A stretch of 34,918 nucleotides of DNA from Clostridia bacterium (lineage in GTDB: Bacteria; Bacillota; Clostridia; Christensenellales; UBA1242). Below, one piece after another: positions 1-8,837 of the stretch. The stretch covers positions 1 to 34,918 of the forward strand of contig JAFUJK010000089.1 of NCBI GenBank assembly GCA_017468205.1, in the 5' to 3' direction. A model generated the notes under the pieces. That model did no database searches, had not been told where the DNA came from, and was given only the letters and a program-made list of their open reading frames with translations. Position 1 is the first letter of the stretch, and each line of letters opens with the position of its first letter. The position numbers were made by a program, and so were the translations under genes.

Positions 1-2711
1 ATTTAGCATTAACTTCAAGCGATAGGTTGAATCGAGGCGTAAATAGTGGCACAATATTGAAAAGTGTTGGAACTAATGAGGGACTTGTGCGTCCAAGCGG
101 AAGTGCTAATGTATATGCACGTATTAGTATGGATGAGTGGAGTAATCAAACCCCAGCAATTTCAAGATATCAAGCACTATACAACACAACAACAGGAGCA
201 AGCAAACGTAATCCTATATTGATTTCTAGCCTTTCAAACTTTAATGCAATGGGTCAAAATTCAGGTACTTACAACTATTACTTGCAAAATATCCCAAGTT
301 TGAGCGGAATTGACATTACAACAGCGCGCACATTGTATGGCTGGTATAATGCAGGTGGAAATACGATAGTGGTAGATTATGACATTTTGGATTATTCAAC
401 AATTCAAGAGTTAAACAAAACTCACTATGGTATATTTGGAACTTTGGGCGAAGTAAGTGGTAAAGGTTCGATTTTCTCTGGCGCAACAATAAGGGCAACA
501 ATTTCCGCAAAACTTGCAAGCGGTGCAAACTTTGGTGTTGCTGTTGGGGAAATTGGAACAAATTCAATCTTATCTAACGTATATGTTACTGGAAAAATCG
601 CTTTGGGCGTAAATTCTGGACACCTTAACCTAGGCGCACTTGCTGGTGTAAATTATGGTCAACTTACTGGTTGTGGTGCTGATGTTGCAATCGAACTTCA
701 CGGCATTGTTACGGATAGTGGAGTTGAAACAGCAGGCGGTAGCGCTAACGTTGGTGGTCTGGTCGGTTTGACTAACGGAAATGACACAAAACCAGTGTTT
801 GTCAATAGTTATGTAATCGGCTCTATCACAAATCATAACACAAATTCAAGCATAATGCTTGGTGGCTTGGTTGGTTCGTGTCAGAATGGTGTATCTACAA
901 CATTTAATAATTTAAATTGTTACACAAACGTTACAATAACAGATAATGCAGGCACGGCGACAACGGGTGTGGTTGTGGCACAACGCACGGGAATCGCAAA
1001 CGCGAACGGTGTGTACTATGAACGAGCAAATATAGTTGATGTTGATACAAACTTTACAGCATTTACAAGTTCTGGCCAAAGAGAAAGTTCGTCGTTGGCG
1101 CTCGGTTCTGCGTACAAATTGACAGCAGGGCGCAACTATGGACTTCCTCACGCATCGTACTTGGCTAATACTGCATTAACTCGTACGGGTGATGGTTCAG
1201 AAGATAACCCTTATCACATTCGTAACGCGGGCGACCTTATTTGGGCATTAACTAGCACGACAGAAAACCACTATATTCTAACTAGCGATATTGATTTTGC
1301 GTTTATGACAAAATGCTATTCAAAGAGTGCAAGTTTTGTTGGACACCTCGATGGTGATGGATACGCGATTGCAAATATTAGCGCAACGCTTGTAGGTAAT
1401 ATTGCTGGTAGCGTAAAGCGCGTTGCATTGCTTGGTGCGACAGTTACACCAATTCTTGCTGACAGCGTTTCTGGAAGCGTAAGCGAAATTTACACTGATT
1501 CGACAAGTGGGGCTATTGTTACTAGCGGAAATATCACAAATAGCCTTTCATTGGGGGCAACGTTTGGCGATAGCGCAACTTACTGCTTCACTTCAAACCC
1601 GACCGCATTTGATGGTATGGACGGCTCAATTTGGGTGTTCACGGGCAAGACTGACGGCGCGAACAACCTCTACGACCTTGAAGCATTTGTGCCACGAGTA
1701 GGAGAAAGTGCAACTTTTGGAATTTCAGTCGATATGACTAATATTAGTTCACTTGCTCAACTTGAACGTGCGTTAGAATACACTAATGACCATGTGGGTG
1801 AATATTCAATTAATATCCCAAGTGATACAATGAATTTGGGGAATTGTGCGCTCATTATGAGTGAAAACGTTGCGATTGATTGTGCAGAATTTACAAATGG
1901 ATTGATTATCCGAAACGTTGCTAATGCGAGTACTTTTACAACTCTCAAAAATGCGGGCGTAGTTTTGGAGAACAGCAATTTATTTGGAAGCGCAAATTCC
2001 AAGTTCACCGATGGCACAATATTGACCCTTGAAAATGTTGAAGCGCATTCATTGACATCGGGCGCGCTTGTTGTTGGAATTTGTGAAAATACCTTAACAT
2101 TAAATGTTGTACTAACAAACGTGAAAATCAGTGCAGAGGCGGGAACAACGTTCTATGCAATCACAAATTCTATTGCCGTTCAATCGACAGTTAATGCAAC
2201 AATAACCAACATAAGGACCGCGGGCGTTAATGCGCTTGTAGGCACAAACAACGGAATATTCAACATTACCGCGAGCGGATTAAGCGGAGATATGACATCA
2301 ATGGTAATTATCAACAATGGTACAATTTCGGGGCTTGATGGTGGAGAAGTTAGTGCTAATCTAACAAATGCGAAAGCATTCATTGCAAGCACTAATGACG
2401 GCAATATCTCTGGGCTTGTGTTGAATGAAAGTACAATATCAGGCACAAATGCTAGCACAATTGCGCAAACAAATAGCGGTGATGTTTCCATTACGATAGC
2501 GGGTGATATTGTATTGACTGGTTCGGGATTAAGTGGCTTATTCAACACTTACAACGCGGGAACTCTTGCGATTGTGTTGAATGCAAACATTGAGATTAGT
2601 GGTTCAACTGATGCGCTTTGCGTGAGCGGGGCGGACTTAATCGACACTACTAACATTACAGGTAGTGGAAGTATTACTAGCGGAGGAGTAACCTTATTTC
2701 CAACCGCATAA
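1..2711 (+). CDS. 3' end of a large repetitive surface protein (GLUG-type repeats)
   Basis: The reading frame is open from the left edge (codons begin at position 3) to the TAA at 2709-2711, so the gene starts outside the window; the TTG at 27 is not a credible start. About 900 residues are visible, rich in Thr, Asn, Ser, Gly and Ala, with short repeats such as GGLVG followed about 45 residues later by another GGLVG, typical of GLUG-type repeats in bacterial adhesins. A segment around 1200-1400 has the pattern AGDLIWAL...YILTSDIDF...GHLDGDGYAIANIS that commonly precedes GLUG repeats. The C-terminus ends in GGVTLFPTA: there is no LPxTG motif and no terminal membrane segment, so any anchoring must come from the missing N-terminus (for example a lipobox). 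It is probably an exported beta-solenoid-like surface protein; ligand unknown. Confidence 0.75.
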   Translation, partial: LALTSSDRLNRGVNSGTILKSVGTNEGLVRPSGSANVYARISMDEWSNQTPAISRYQALYNTTTGASKRNPILISSLSNFNAMGQNSGTYNYYLQNIPSLSGIDITTARTLYGWYNAGGNTIVVDYDILDYSTIQELNKTHYGIFGTLGEVSGKGSIFSGATIRATISAKLASGANFGVAVGEIGTNSILSNVYVTGKIALGVNSGHLNLGALAGVNYGQLTGCGADVAIELHGIVTDSGVETAGGSANVGGLVGLTNGNDTKPVFVNSYVIGSITNHNTNSSIMLGGLVGSCQNGVSTTFNNLNCYTNVTITDNAGTATTGVVVAQRTGIANANGVYYERANIVDVDTNFTAFTSSGQRESSSLALGSAYKLTAGRNYGLPHASYLANTALTRTGDGSEDNPYHIRNAGDLIWALTSTTENHYILTSDIDFAFMTKCYSKSASFVGHLDGDGYAIANISATLVGNIAGSVKRVALLGATVTPILADSVSGSVSEIYTDSTSGAIVTSGNITNSLSLGATFGDSATYCFTSNPTAFDGMDGSIWVFTGKTDGANNLYDLEAFVPRVGESATFGISVDMTNISSLAQLERALEYTNDHVGEYSINIPSDTMNLGNCALIMSENVAIDCAEFTNGLIIRNVANASTFTTLKNAGVVLENSNLFGSANSKFTDGTILTLENVEAHSLTSGALVVGICENTLTLNVVLTNVKISAEAGTTFYAITNSIAVQSTVNATITNIRTAGVNALVGTNNGIFNITASGLSGDMTSMVIINNGTISGLDGGEVSANLTNAKAFIASTNDGNISGLVLNESTISGTNASTIAQTNSGDVSITIAGDIVLTGSGLSGLFNTYNAGTLAIVLNANIEISGSTDALCVSGADLIDTTNITGSGSITSGGVTLFPTA

Positions 2712-2713
2712 AT

Positions 2714-2754
2714 AAAAAAACAAGTAGTCAAAACCACCGACTACTTGTTTTTTT
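2714..2754 (+). terminator. Rho-independent terminator of the surface-protein gene
   Basis: The arms ACAAGTAGTC and GACTACTTGT are perfectly complementary around a 9-base loop, preceded by an A-run and followed by seven Ts. It lies directly after the stop at 2711. Confidence 0.85.
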
Positions 2755-2762
2755 GTTAAAAA

Positions 2763-2800
2763 TAGTACTACGCAATGTGCTATGCATAGTACTATGCAAT
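2763..2800. repeat. Iterated short repeat with a 16-bp palindrome
   Basis: AGTACTACGCAAT (2764-2776) is repeated as AGTACTATGCAAT (2788-2800), 12 of 13 bases identical. Between and overlapping them lies the perfect palindrome TGCATAGTACTATGCA (2783-2798). It sits between two convergent terminators, outside any gene. A related iterated motif with GCATAGTAC lies after the reverse transcriptase gene (28473-28508). Confidence 0.6.
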
Positions 2801-2830
2801 AAAATTATCAAAAAAATGTCGATAAAAAAT

Positions 2831-2861
2831 AAAACTTTATCCAGTGTAGATAAAGTTTTAT
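2831..2861 (-). terminator. Terminator of the peroxiredoxin gene
   Basis: AAAACTTTATC and GATAAAGTTTT form an 11-bp stem around the loop CAGTGTA. Read on the minus strand it follows the peroxiredoxin stop at 2869 and runs into an A/T-rich tail. Confidence 0.7.
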
Positions 2862-2868
2862 GTTAATT

Positions 2869-3543
2869 CTATTTTTTTTCGCGCTTAAAGCACATAAACC
2901 AATCAAGGCAATATTGTTCGTTTGTCTGATTATCCATACGTTCTTTGGCTGTACCACAAGAACCAGCAGTTGGCACGATTACATCATCACCAGGACGCCA
3001 GTCGGCAGGTGTGGCAATATTTTCAGCGTCAGCTTTTTGCAATGCTATAACAATACGCTTAATTTCGTCAAAATTACGTCCAGTTGAAAGTGGGTAGTAA
3101 AGTATTGTGCGAATTTTTGCTTTTGGGTCAATAACAAAAACAGCGCGAACGGCTTGCGTATTTGATTGTCCGGGTTGAATCATACCATATTTGTTTGCAA
3201 CTTCCATACGAATGTCTTCGATAAGTGGGAAAGTTACCTCGATGTTTTTCTTGCCATTCCATTCAAGTTCTTGGATTTTTCTTAACCACGCAATATGCGA
3301 ATATAGCGAGTCGACAGACAAACCTAAAAGTTGAACATTTAACTCGTCAAATTCTTTAATCATTGAGCCAAATGTCATAAATTCAGTTGTGCAAACTGGG
3401 GTGAAATCGGCTGGGTGAGAAAATAGTATAACCCATTTGCCTTTGTAATCTTCAGGGAAATTGATGTTTCCTTGGGTTGTAACTGCGCTAAAAGCGGGCG
3501 CATCATCGCCAATAAGTGGCATTCTGTTGAATTCTTGTTCCAT
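2869..3543 (-). CDS. Peroxiredoxin, AhpC/TSA family, Prx6-like
   Basis: A 224-residue thiol peroxidase that would reduce H2O2 and organic peroxides in the cytoplasm. The peroxidatic cysteine is C51 in the motif FTPVCTTE, and the supporting arginine is in AVRAVF (R133). The long C-terminal extension after about residue 170 (ADWRPGDDVIVP) is typical of the Prx6 subfamily, as opposed to the shorter typical 2-Cys AhpC. Three further cysteines (C196, C212, C218) lie in the tail, as in archaeal-type Prx6 enzymes where tail cysteines can act in resolution. The start is fixed by AAAGGAGG seven bases before the ATG. The gene is monocistronic, divergent from glyQS, with its own promoter and terminator. 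No ahpF-like reductase is adjacent, so the electron donor is unknown. Confidence 0.9.
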   Translation of the reverse strand: MEQEFNRMPLIGDDAPAFSAVTTQGNINFPEDYKGKWVILFSHPADFTPVCTTEFMTFGSMIKEFDELNVQLLGLSVDSLYSHIAWLRKIQELEWNGKKNIEVTFPLIEDIRMEVANKYGMIQPGQSNTQAVRAVFVIDPKAKIRTILYYPLSTGRNFDEIKRIVIALQKADAENIATPADWRPGDDVIVPTAGSCGTAKERMDNQTNEQYCLDWFMCFKREKK

Positions 3544-3576
3544 AAAATCCTCCTTTGGTAACGCGAAAATTTTATC

Positions 3577-3606
3577 ATTTTACAATAAATTTGTCCACTA
3601 AAACAA
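3577..3606 (-). promoter_or_regulatory. Candidate promoter of the peroxiredoxin gene
   Basis: On the minus strand TTGTTT (3606-3601) and TAAAAT (3582-3577) are separated by 18 bp, about 35 bp before the ATG. The -35 match is weak. Confidence 0.35.
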
Positions 3607-3650
3607 TGTGATAATTTAATTTTTATTTAACATAAATTATACTTTTGCAC

Positions 3651-3679
3651 TTGATTAATTGGTAAATTTATATTATAAT
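3651..3679 (+). promoter_or_regulatory. Sigma-A-type promoter of glyQS
   Basis: TTGATT (3651-3656), a 17-bp spacer, and a perfect TATAAT (3674-3679). The leader before the ATG at 3721 is only about 35 nt, too short for a T-box. Confidence 0.7.
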
Positions 3680-3720
3680 ATATGATTATAACAAAAAAAT
3701 GACACATTTAAGGAGATAAT

Positions 3721-5121
3721 ATGAAAGACGATTTGACAATGGTTGACCTTATTGCGCTTTGCAAGAATCGCGGTTTTGTTTTTGCTGGTAGTGAAATCTA
3801 TGGCGGTTTAAGTAATAGTTGGGATTACGGTCCATTGGGCGTAGAGTTGAAAAATAACATAAAAAATGCTTGGTGGCGTAGATTTGTGCAACAAGAGCCT
3901 CACAATGTCGGGCTTGATAGCGCAATCATTATGAACCCTCGCGTTTGGGAGGCAAGCGGACACCTCAGTGGATTTAGCGACCCATTGCTCGACTGTAAGG
4001 GATGCAAGACTCGTCATCGCGCTGACAAATTGATAGAAGAATGGCTCTTTAATGAGGAACAGGCGGGACGTAAGCACGAAGTCGGAAGTGTTGAGGCAAT
4101 GACTGACGAGCAAATGCAGAACTATATCAAAGACAATAATATCAAATGTCCCGATTGTGGCAAATGCGACTTTACTCCTATCAGAAAGTTTAACTTAATG
4201 TTCAAAACGTTTATTGGTGTAACAGAGGACAATACAAATACTGTTTATTTGCGCCCAGAAACAGCGGGTGGTATATTTGTAAACTTTAAGAATGTTCAAC
4301 GTTCAACTCGTAGCAAACTTCCTATGGGTGTTTGTCAAATAGGTAAAGCATTCAGAAATGAAATCACACCGGGCAACTTCATTTTCCGTACTCGCGAGTT
4401 TGAACAAATGGAAATGGAATTTTTCTGCCACCCAGATAGTGCTATGGATTGGCATAAATATTACAGACAGGCGTGCTTCGATTTCTTGGTAAATATTGGT
4501 GTTGAGAAAAATGCACTTCGTTTCCGTGACCACGCACCAGAAGAACTTTGTTTCTATTCTGCTGCTACAACAGACATTGAATTTAAATTCCCATTTGGTT
4601 GGGGTGAGTTGTGGGGTATTGCAAATCGTACAAACTACGACCTCACACAACATCAGCAATTTAGTGGCGAAGATATGAGTTATACAGACCCATATACTAA
4701 CGAAAGTTATATTCCATATGTTGTTGAGCCAAGTGTTGGTGTGGACAGAATGTTTCTTGCAGTACTTTGCAGTGCATATCGTGTTGAGAAGTTGGAGGGT
4801 GATGATGAACGCGTGGTTCTTGGCTTTGACCCAAAGATTGCCCCAATCAAAGTGGCAGTTTTGCCTTTGAGTAAGAAACTTGAAGAACCAGCCTTTGAAT
4901 TGTACAAGAAACTTAACGAACGTTTCCGTTGCGAGTTTGACGTAACAGGGTCAATAGGTAAACGTTATCGCAGACAAGACGAAATCGGAACTCCATTCTG
5001 CATTACTTTCGACTTTGACAGCCTTGAAGACGGCGCAGTAACTATCCGCGACCGCGATACAATGCAACAAGAACGCGTAAAAATTGACGATTTAGAAGGA
5101 TTTTTATCAAAAAGAATTTAA
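3721..5121 (+). CDS. glyQS: Glycyl-tRNA synthetase, single-chain (alpha2) class II type
   Basis: A 466-residue cytoplasmic enzyme charging tRNA-Gly with glycine. It is the homodimeric class II type found in eukaryotes, archaea and some bacteria, not the alpha2beta2 glyQ/glyS type. The N-terminus has the family hallmark [23 protein letters not shown]. Class II motif 2 is seen in [12 protein letters not shown]...[14 protein letters not shown], motif 3 in [15 protein letters not shown], and the C-terminal anticodon-binding domain begins near [13 protein letters not shown]. Two Cys pairs (CKGC and CPDC) could bind zinc. The start follows AAGGAGATAAT. It is alone between its own promoter and terminator. 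Unlike many Bacillota synthetase genes it has no room for a T-box leader. Confidence 0.96.
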   Translation: MKDDLTMVDLIALCKNRGFVFAGSEIYGGLSNSWDYGPLGVELKNNIKNAWWRRFVQQEPHNVGLDSAIIMNPRVWEASGHLSGFSDPLLDCKGCKTRHRADKLIEEWLFNEEQAGRKHEVGSVEAMTDEQMQNYIKDNNIKCPDCGKCDFTPIRKFNLMFKTFIGVTEDNTNTVYLRPETAGGIFVNFKNVQRSTRSKLPMGVCQIGKAFRNEITPGNFIFRTREFEQMEMEFFCHPDSAMDWHKYYRQACFDFLVNIGVEKNALRFRDHAPEELCFYSAATTDIEFKFPFGWGELWGIANRTNYDLTQHQQFSGEDMSYTDPYTNESYIPYVVEPSVGVDRMFLAVLCSAYRVEKLEGDDERVVLGFDPKIAPIKVAVLPLSKKLEEPAFELYKKLNERFRCEFDVTGSIGKRYRRQDEIGTPFCITFDFDSLEDGAVTIRDRDTMQQERVKIDDLEGFLSKRI

Positions 5122-5131
5122 ACCATTAAAC

Positions 5132-5173
5132 AAAAAGAGCTAAAAGTACAAAATTACTTTTTGGCCTTTTTTT
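5132..5173 (+). terminator. Terminator of glyQS
   Basis: An imperfect hairpin (GCTAAAAGTA pairing with TACTTTTTGGC through one bulge) is flanked by an A-run and a T-run. It sits 10 nt after the glyQS stop. Confidence 0.6.
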
Positions 5174-5234
5174 GTTTGATTTTTTTTGAGTTTTGTGGCA
5201 AAATATTAAGGAATTAAATAAAGTAGGTGATTTA

Positions 5235-6083
5235 ATGAAAATAAAAATTACAGCCGATTCTAGTTGCGATTTAAGCCGTGAATTGATTGAAAAAAATAAT
5301 TTCAGCATTTTACCAGTGCACATAAATTTAGGTGATAAGGAATATGCAGACTCACGCGATATTTCGCAAGAAGAGTTCTATAAGTTTTTAAAAGAAAATC
5401 CAATTTTGCCAAAAACATCAGCATATAATGCAGTTGAGGCAAGTGACTTTTTTAAGGAACAATTGGAAAGTGATGGCGGGTATGACGCGATTATTCACTT
5501 TACAATCTCCTCAAAACTCAGCGTTATTAATCAAAATTCGGTTGTTGGTGCGGAGGAATTTAAGGGCAAGGTTTTTGTTGTTGACTCTCAATCACTTTCA
5601 ACAGGTGTTGGACTTCAAATGCTTTATGCCAAGGATTTAGCGAATGAAGGGCTAGAAGCAAGCGAGATTTATGATAAAATTTGTGCCCGTCGCGATAAGG
5701 TTCAGGCAAGTTTTATTATCGACAAACTAACATATTTACACAAAGGTGGACGTTGTTCTAGTGTCGCAAAATGGAGTGCGGGACTTCTTCAAATCAAGCC
5801 AATTATTGTCCTAAAAGAAGGCGAAATGAAAGTCGGTAATAAACTTATGGGTAAGTTTGATAAGATTGTTCCGAAGTATGTCGATTACATTTTGGCAAAT
5901 TATTCTGACATAGACCGCAAACGTTGTTTTATAACACACACGCCTATTGATAGTGCTATTGTTGAGGCTATTCGAGAACAAATCAAGGATAAATTTGACG
6001 AAGTTATCGAAACAGAAGCAGGTTGTACAGTGGGAACTCACTGCGGGCCAAATACGATAGGTATTCTTTACTATTGCAAATAA
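5235..6083 (+). CDS. DegV family fatty-acid-binding protein (FakB-like)
   Basis: A 282-residue protein of the DegV/FakB family, cytoplasmic proteins that bind a fatty acid and present it to a kinase (FakA) for phosphorylation and entry into phospholipid synthesis. The N-terminus IKITADSSCDL and the segment TISSKLSVINQN followed by VVDSQSLSTGVG are the typical lipid-pocket signatures; KGGRCS and the C-terminal GCTVGTHCGPNTIG are also family features. I chose the ATG at 5235 because TAGGTG precedes it by five bases and the family begins with MxIxITADSSxDL; the frame stays open upstream to 5193 without a good start. No fakA-like gene lies in the window, so the partner is elsewhere. The specific fatty acid cannot be read from the sequence. 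Confidence 0.9.
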   Translation: MKIKITADSSCDLSRELIEKNNFSILPVHINLGDKEYADSRDISQEEFYKFLKENPILPKTSAYNAVEASDFFKEQLESDGGYDAIIHFTISSKLSVINQNSVVGAEEFKGKVFVVDSQSLSTGVGLQMLYAKDLANEGLEASEIYDKICARRDKVQASFIIDKLTYLHKGGRCSSVAKWSAGLLQIKPIIVLKEGEMKVGNKLMGKFDKIVPKYVDYILANYSDIDRKRCFITHTPIDSAIVEAIREQIKDKFDEVIETEAGCTVGTHCGPNTIGILYYCK

Positions 6084-6087
6084 TTAG

Positions 6088-6116
6088 AAAGCACTGCGAT
6101 ATGTAGTGCTTTATTT
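6088..6116 (+). terminator. Terminator after the DegV gene
   Basis: AAAGCACT and AGTGCTTT are complementary around a 9-base loop and followed by TATTT. The T-tract is short and abuts the next promoter. Confidence 0.6.
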
Positions 6117-6143
6117 GACTTTTTATGCCTTTTGTGCTATGCT
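6115..6143 (+). promoter_or_regulatory. Promoter of helD
   Basis: TTGACT (6115-6120), a 17-bp spacer, and TATGCT (6138-6143), about 28 nt before the start at 6171. Confidence 0.6.
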
Positions 6144-6170
6144 TAACTTACTAAAAACCTTGGAGGGAAA

Positions 6171-8186
6171 ATGGATAACAAAGAATGGCAATTAGAACAA
6201 GACTATTTAGATAAAACAGTAAAGGTAATTGACCAGCAAATCGAAACTTTAAGCAGTAGTATTGCTGAAACGAAACAATTTGTTTCGGAATTACGCGACT
6301 ACTATGTTCGAGGAACGCAGATTTTTGGTGACATTGACCCTTATGAGCGCGTTGGAATTAACGAACGCATTGATAATTTAATTGAAATTGGCAATCAAAA
6401 TATTGACAAGACGGAAAAACTCAAACGTAATCGCGGTCGTCCATATTTTGGTCGCGTTCGTTTTGAGAGCAAAAAGGCTGATGACGATTTCTACGTTGGG
6501 CTAATGGGGATTGAACAGGATAATAAATACTATGTTTATGACTGGCGCGCTCCTATTTGTGAACTTTTTTATGATTATGGGCTAGGTGAAGCGAGTTTTC
6601 GTTCGCCCGTTGGTAAAATTGATGGTAAAATTACACTTAAACGTCAATATGACATACAAAACGGCAAACTTATTGATATGTATGACAAGGACATAAATAT
6701 TTTTGACGACTATTTGCAAAAAGTTTTAAGCAAAATCAGTACTGACAAATTACACAACATTGCATCAACAATTCAAGCCGAGCAAAATGCGATTATTCGC
6801 GACCTTAAAAATGATTTGGTGGTTGTGCAGGGATATGCTGGCAGTGGTAAAACTACCGTTGCACTTCATAGAATTGCATATGCTTTATATCGCTTAAAAG
6901 ACCTTAATTCAGCAAATATCCTTATTTTTACATTAAATGAGGCATTTATGAGTCATATAGAAGGTGTTTTGCCTGAATTGGGCGAGCAAAACACTCGCAG
7001 TGCCACAATGGCTAAATTTATTGGTCGTTTACTAAAAACACCACGTCACTTTGAAGAGAGTGATATGTTTTTAAGCCGTTATTTAGGGTTAAGTGACGAT
7101 GCTCGCGCTATTGTAAAAGCGAAGTTAGACTTAAAAATGAAAGAAAAAATAGGCGAATGGGTAGAAAATTTAATAAACAATACGACAGCAATCAAAGGCT
7201 TTAAGTTGCGCGATATTCCTTTTTCTCCAAAACTGCTAAACAGGTTATTTCTAAATGATTATGGTGATTTGCCTTATTTTAATAGATTTAATGCTATAAC
7301 CGATTTTGTTGTGCGAAAAACAAAAGTGGAAGACAAGGCGCCAATTCGTGCTCAAATAAAGCAACACATTTTGGAATGTTTTAATGCTAACACTCATCTT
7401 GAAAGTTTGTACAAAAGTATGTGTCTAGATTGCGGTTTTGGTGAACCCGATTTGAGTGTTATTAAGACAGAAGATGCGATTTTGATGTGTGTTTTGAAGT
7501 CTAAATTGAGTGATGTTATTGTAAAAATGAATATCCGCCACATTATTATTGACGAGGCTCAAGAATATCCTGCTCTTTTCTTGGATTTCTTATTTGGATT
7601 GTTCCCGCGTGCGCAGTTTAGCATTTTTGGGGATAAATATCAGCAGACGCATCCGCTCGGGACTGGGGATTTGAAGAGCGTTTTACAGCTCAAACACTAT
7701 GGTGAAGGTGTGTATTATGAACTAGACAATACATATCGTAGTAGCGAGGAAATAGTTGAATATTGTTCAAAAATTATTGGAAATCCACGACACAATGCAT
7801 TTAGATTATTAAATAATGAACCTGTGATTGAAAAAGATTTTAGTGATAAAACTAAACTTTTTAATGAAATTTCGGCAATCCTGAATAAAGAAATTGTTAA
7901 TAATGGAACGATAGGAGTTATTACAGGTGATGTTCAAACTGCTAAGGAAATAGTTGAAAAGTTAAGCAAAAAATTTGTTGATAAAGTGGGACTTGTAGAT
8001 ACTGCAAAAAGTGATGCATACACGCAAGTACAAGTTATTCCAGTAAGTCTATCAAAAGGATTAGAATTTAACACTGCAATTGTCGTAAAAAGCGGTGGCT
8101 TGTTTGATGGAGAAATGGGAACTAACTTAAAATATATAGCTTGCACTCGTGCTATAAATAAATTATACGTGTTAAATAAAAATTAA
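6171..8186 (+). CDS. helD: HelD-like UvrD-family ATPase (RNA polymerase recycling factor)
   Basis: A 671-residue superfamily 1 ATPase. In Bacillota, HelD binds RNA polymerase and uses ATP hydrolysis to release it from stalled or post-termination complexes; that role is inferred from the family. The order is a coiled N-terminal arm (about 1-85), a segment with the HelD-typical RPYFGRVRF and YVYDWRAPICELFYDY, Walker A at 221-229 (GYAGSGKTT), Walker B near residue 463 (IIIDEAQEY), and C-terminal helicase motifs including VSLSKGLEFNTAIVV and YIACTRAINKLYVL. The YDWRAP motif and N-terminal arm separate it from UvrD, Rep and PcrA. It is slightly shorter than typical HelD (about 700-775 residues). 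TTGGAGGGAAA precedes the ATG. It is transcribed alone. Confidence 0.88.
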   Translation: MDNKEWQLEQDYLDKTVKVIDQQIETLSSSIAETKQFVSELRDYYVRGTQIFGDIDPYERVGINERIDNLIEIGNQNIDKTEKLKRNRGRPYFGRVRFESKKADDDFYVGLMGIEQDNKYYVYDWRAPICELFYDYGLGEASFRSPVGKIDGKITLKRQYDIQNGKLIDMYDKDINIFDDYLQKVLSKISTDKLHNIASTIQAEQNAIIRDLKNDLVVVQGYAGSGKTTVALHRIAYALYRLKDLNSANILIFTLNEAFMSHIEGVLPELGEQNTRSATMAKFIGRLLKTPRHFEESDMFLSRYLGLSDDARAIVKAKLDLKMKEKIGEWVENLINNTTAIKGFKLRDIPFSPKLLNRLFLNDYGDLPYFNRFNAITDFVVRKTKVEDKAPIRAQIKQHILECFNANTHLESLYKSMCLDCGFGEPDLSVIKTEDAILMCVLKSKLSDVIVKMNIRHIIIDEAQEYPALFLDFLFGLFPRAQFSIFGDKYQQTHPLGTGDLKSVLQLKHYGEGVYYELDNTYRSSEEIVEYCSKIIGNPRHNAFRLLNNEPVIEKDFSDKTKLFNEISAILNKEIVNNGTIGVITGDVQTAKEIVEKLSKKFVDKVGLVDTAKSDAYTQVQVIPVSLSKGLEFNTAIVVKSGGLFDGEMGTNLKYIACTRAINKLYVLNKN

Positions 8187-8262
8187 AAATCTGCAACTAT
8201 GTGACAAAAATAAGCGGGTAAACCGCAAAAATTAATCACTATATGTTAAAATGGAGAATATT

Positions 8263-8745
8263 ATGAAATGTAAATATTGTGGTTGCATTGATAGTAAGGT
8301 CATAGATAGTAGGACAAATGAGGACTACACAAGTGTGCGCCGTAGACGCGAATGTACTCAATGTGGTAAGCGTTTTACTACATTTGAGGAATATGAAACA
8401 ATCCCTGTTTTAGTCATCAAATCTACAGGGGAACGACAACCATTTGACCGAGAAAAAATTCGTAAAGGTATTATAAAGGCGTGTGAAAAGCGTCCTGTTA
8501 CATTTGCTCAAATTGAAGAAATGGTGGCAAACATTGAACGTGAAATATACAATTGTTTGGAACCTGAAATCAATAGTAAAAAAATTGGTGAATTGGTAAT
8601 GGAGCAAATTAAGGTTGTTGATGAAGTTGCTTACATTCGTTTTGCCTCTGTTTATCGCCAGTTTAAGGATGTGAGTAACTTTATAGATTTATTAAATGAT
8701 TTTAAGAATGATATTGAAAAATCAGAGAAAAATGCAAAAAAATAG
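8263..8745 (+). CDS. nrdR: Transcriptional repressor NrdR
   Basis: A 160-residue regulator of ribonucleotide reductase genes. It has the N-terminal zinc ribbon (CKYCG...CTQCGKRF; four Cys at the two knuckles) and the ATP-cone domain (VLVIKSTGERQPFDREKIRKG onward) that senses ATP/dATP. The length matches the family (150-165). I set the start at the ATG at 8263, because MKCKYCG is the invariant beginning and GGAG lies six bases upstream; the in-frame ATG at 8251 would add four residues not seen in the family. No nrd gene is in this window, so its targets lie elsewhere. The upstream 60 bases hold a GC-rich hairpin (8214-8226) without a T-tract. Confidence 0.95.
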   Translation: MKCKYCGCIDSKVIDSRTNEDYTSVRRRRECTQCGKRFTTFEEYETIPVLVIKSTGERQPFDREKIRKGIIKACEKRPVTFAQIEEMVANIEREIYNCLEPEINSKKIGELVMEQIKVVDEVAYIRFASVYRQFKDVSNFIDLLNDFKNDIEKSEKNAKK

Positions 8746-8756
8746 CAATTTTTATC

Positions 8757-8791
8757 AAAAAACACTGTATTATGCAGTGTTTTTCTTTTTT
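8757..8791 (+). terminator. Terminator of nrdR
   Basis: AAAAACACTG and CAGTGTTTTT pair perfectly around a 7-base loop and continue into a T-rich tail. Confidence 0.85.
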
Positions 8792-8794
8792 GTA

Positions 8795-8824
8795 TTGATT
8801 TTATTCTTAAAAAAATATTAAAAT
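8795..8824 (+). promoter_or_regulatory. Promoter of the feoAB operon
   Basis: TTGATT (8795-8800), an 18-bp spacer, and TAAAAT (8819-8824). The predicted transcription start falls within about 10 nt of the feoA ATG. Confidence 0.5.
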
Positions 8825-8825
8825 C

Positions 8826-8837
8826 ATAATATATTAT
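8826..8837. promoter_or_regulatory. Palindrome touching the feoA start; possible iron-regulator operator
   Basis: ATAATATATTAT is a perfect 12-bp palindrome between the -10 element and the ATG, where a Fur- or DtxR-type repressor would block transcription. It does not match the full Fur box, and an AT-rich palindrome can occur by chance. Confidence 0.25.

Noticed and set aside
27..2711. TTG at 27 as the start of the surface-protein gene
   Set aside because: The frame is open to the left edge and no ribosome binding site precedes the TTG; the gene is simply cut by the window.
3680..3720. T-box leader for glyQS
   Set aside because: The promoter at 3651-3679 leaves only about 35 nt of leader, with no specifier or antiterminator structure.
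8214..8226. GCGG-GTAAA-CCGC hairpin between helD and nrdR as a terminator
   Set aside because: The stem is followed by As rather than Ts on the plus strand; only four pairs.
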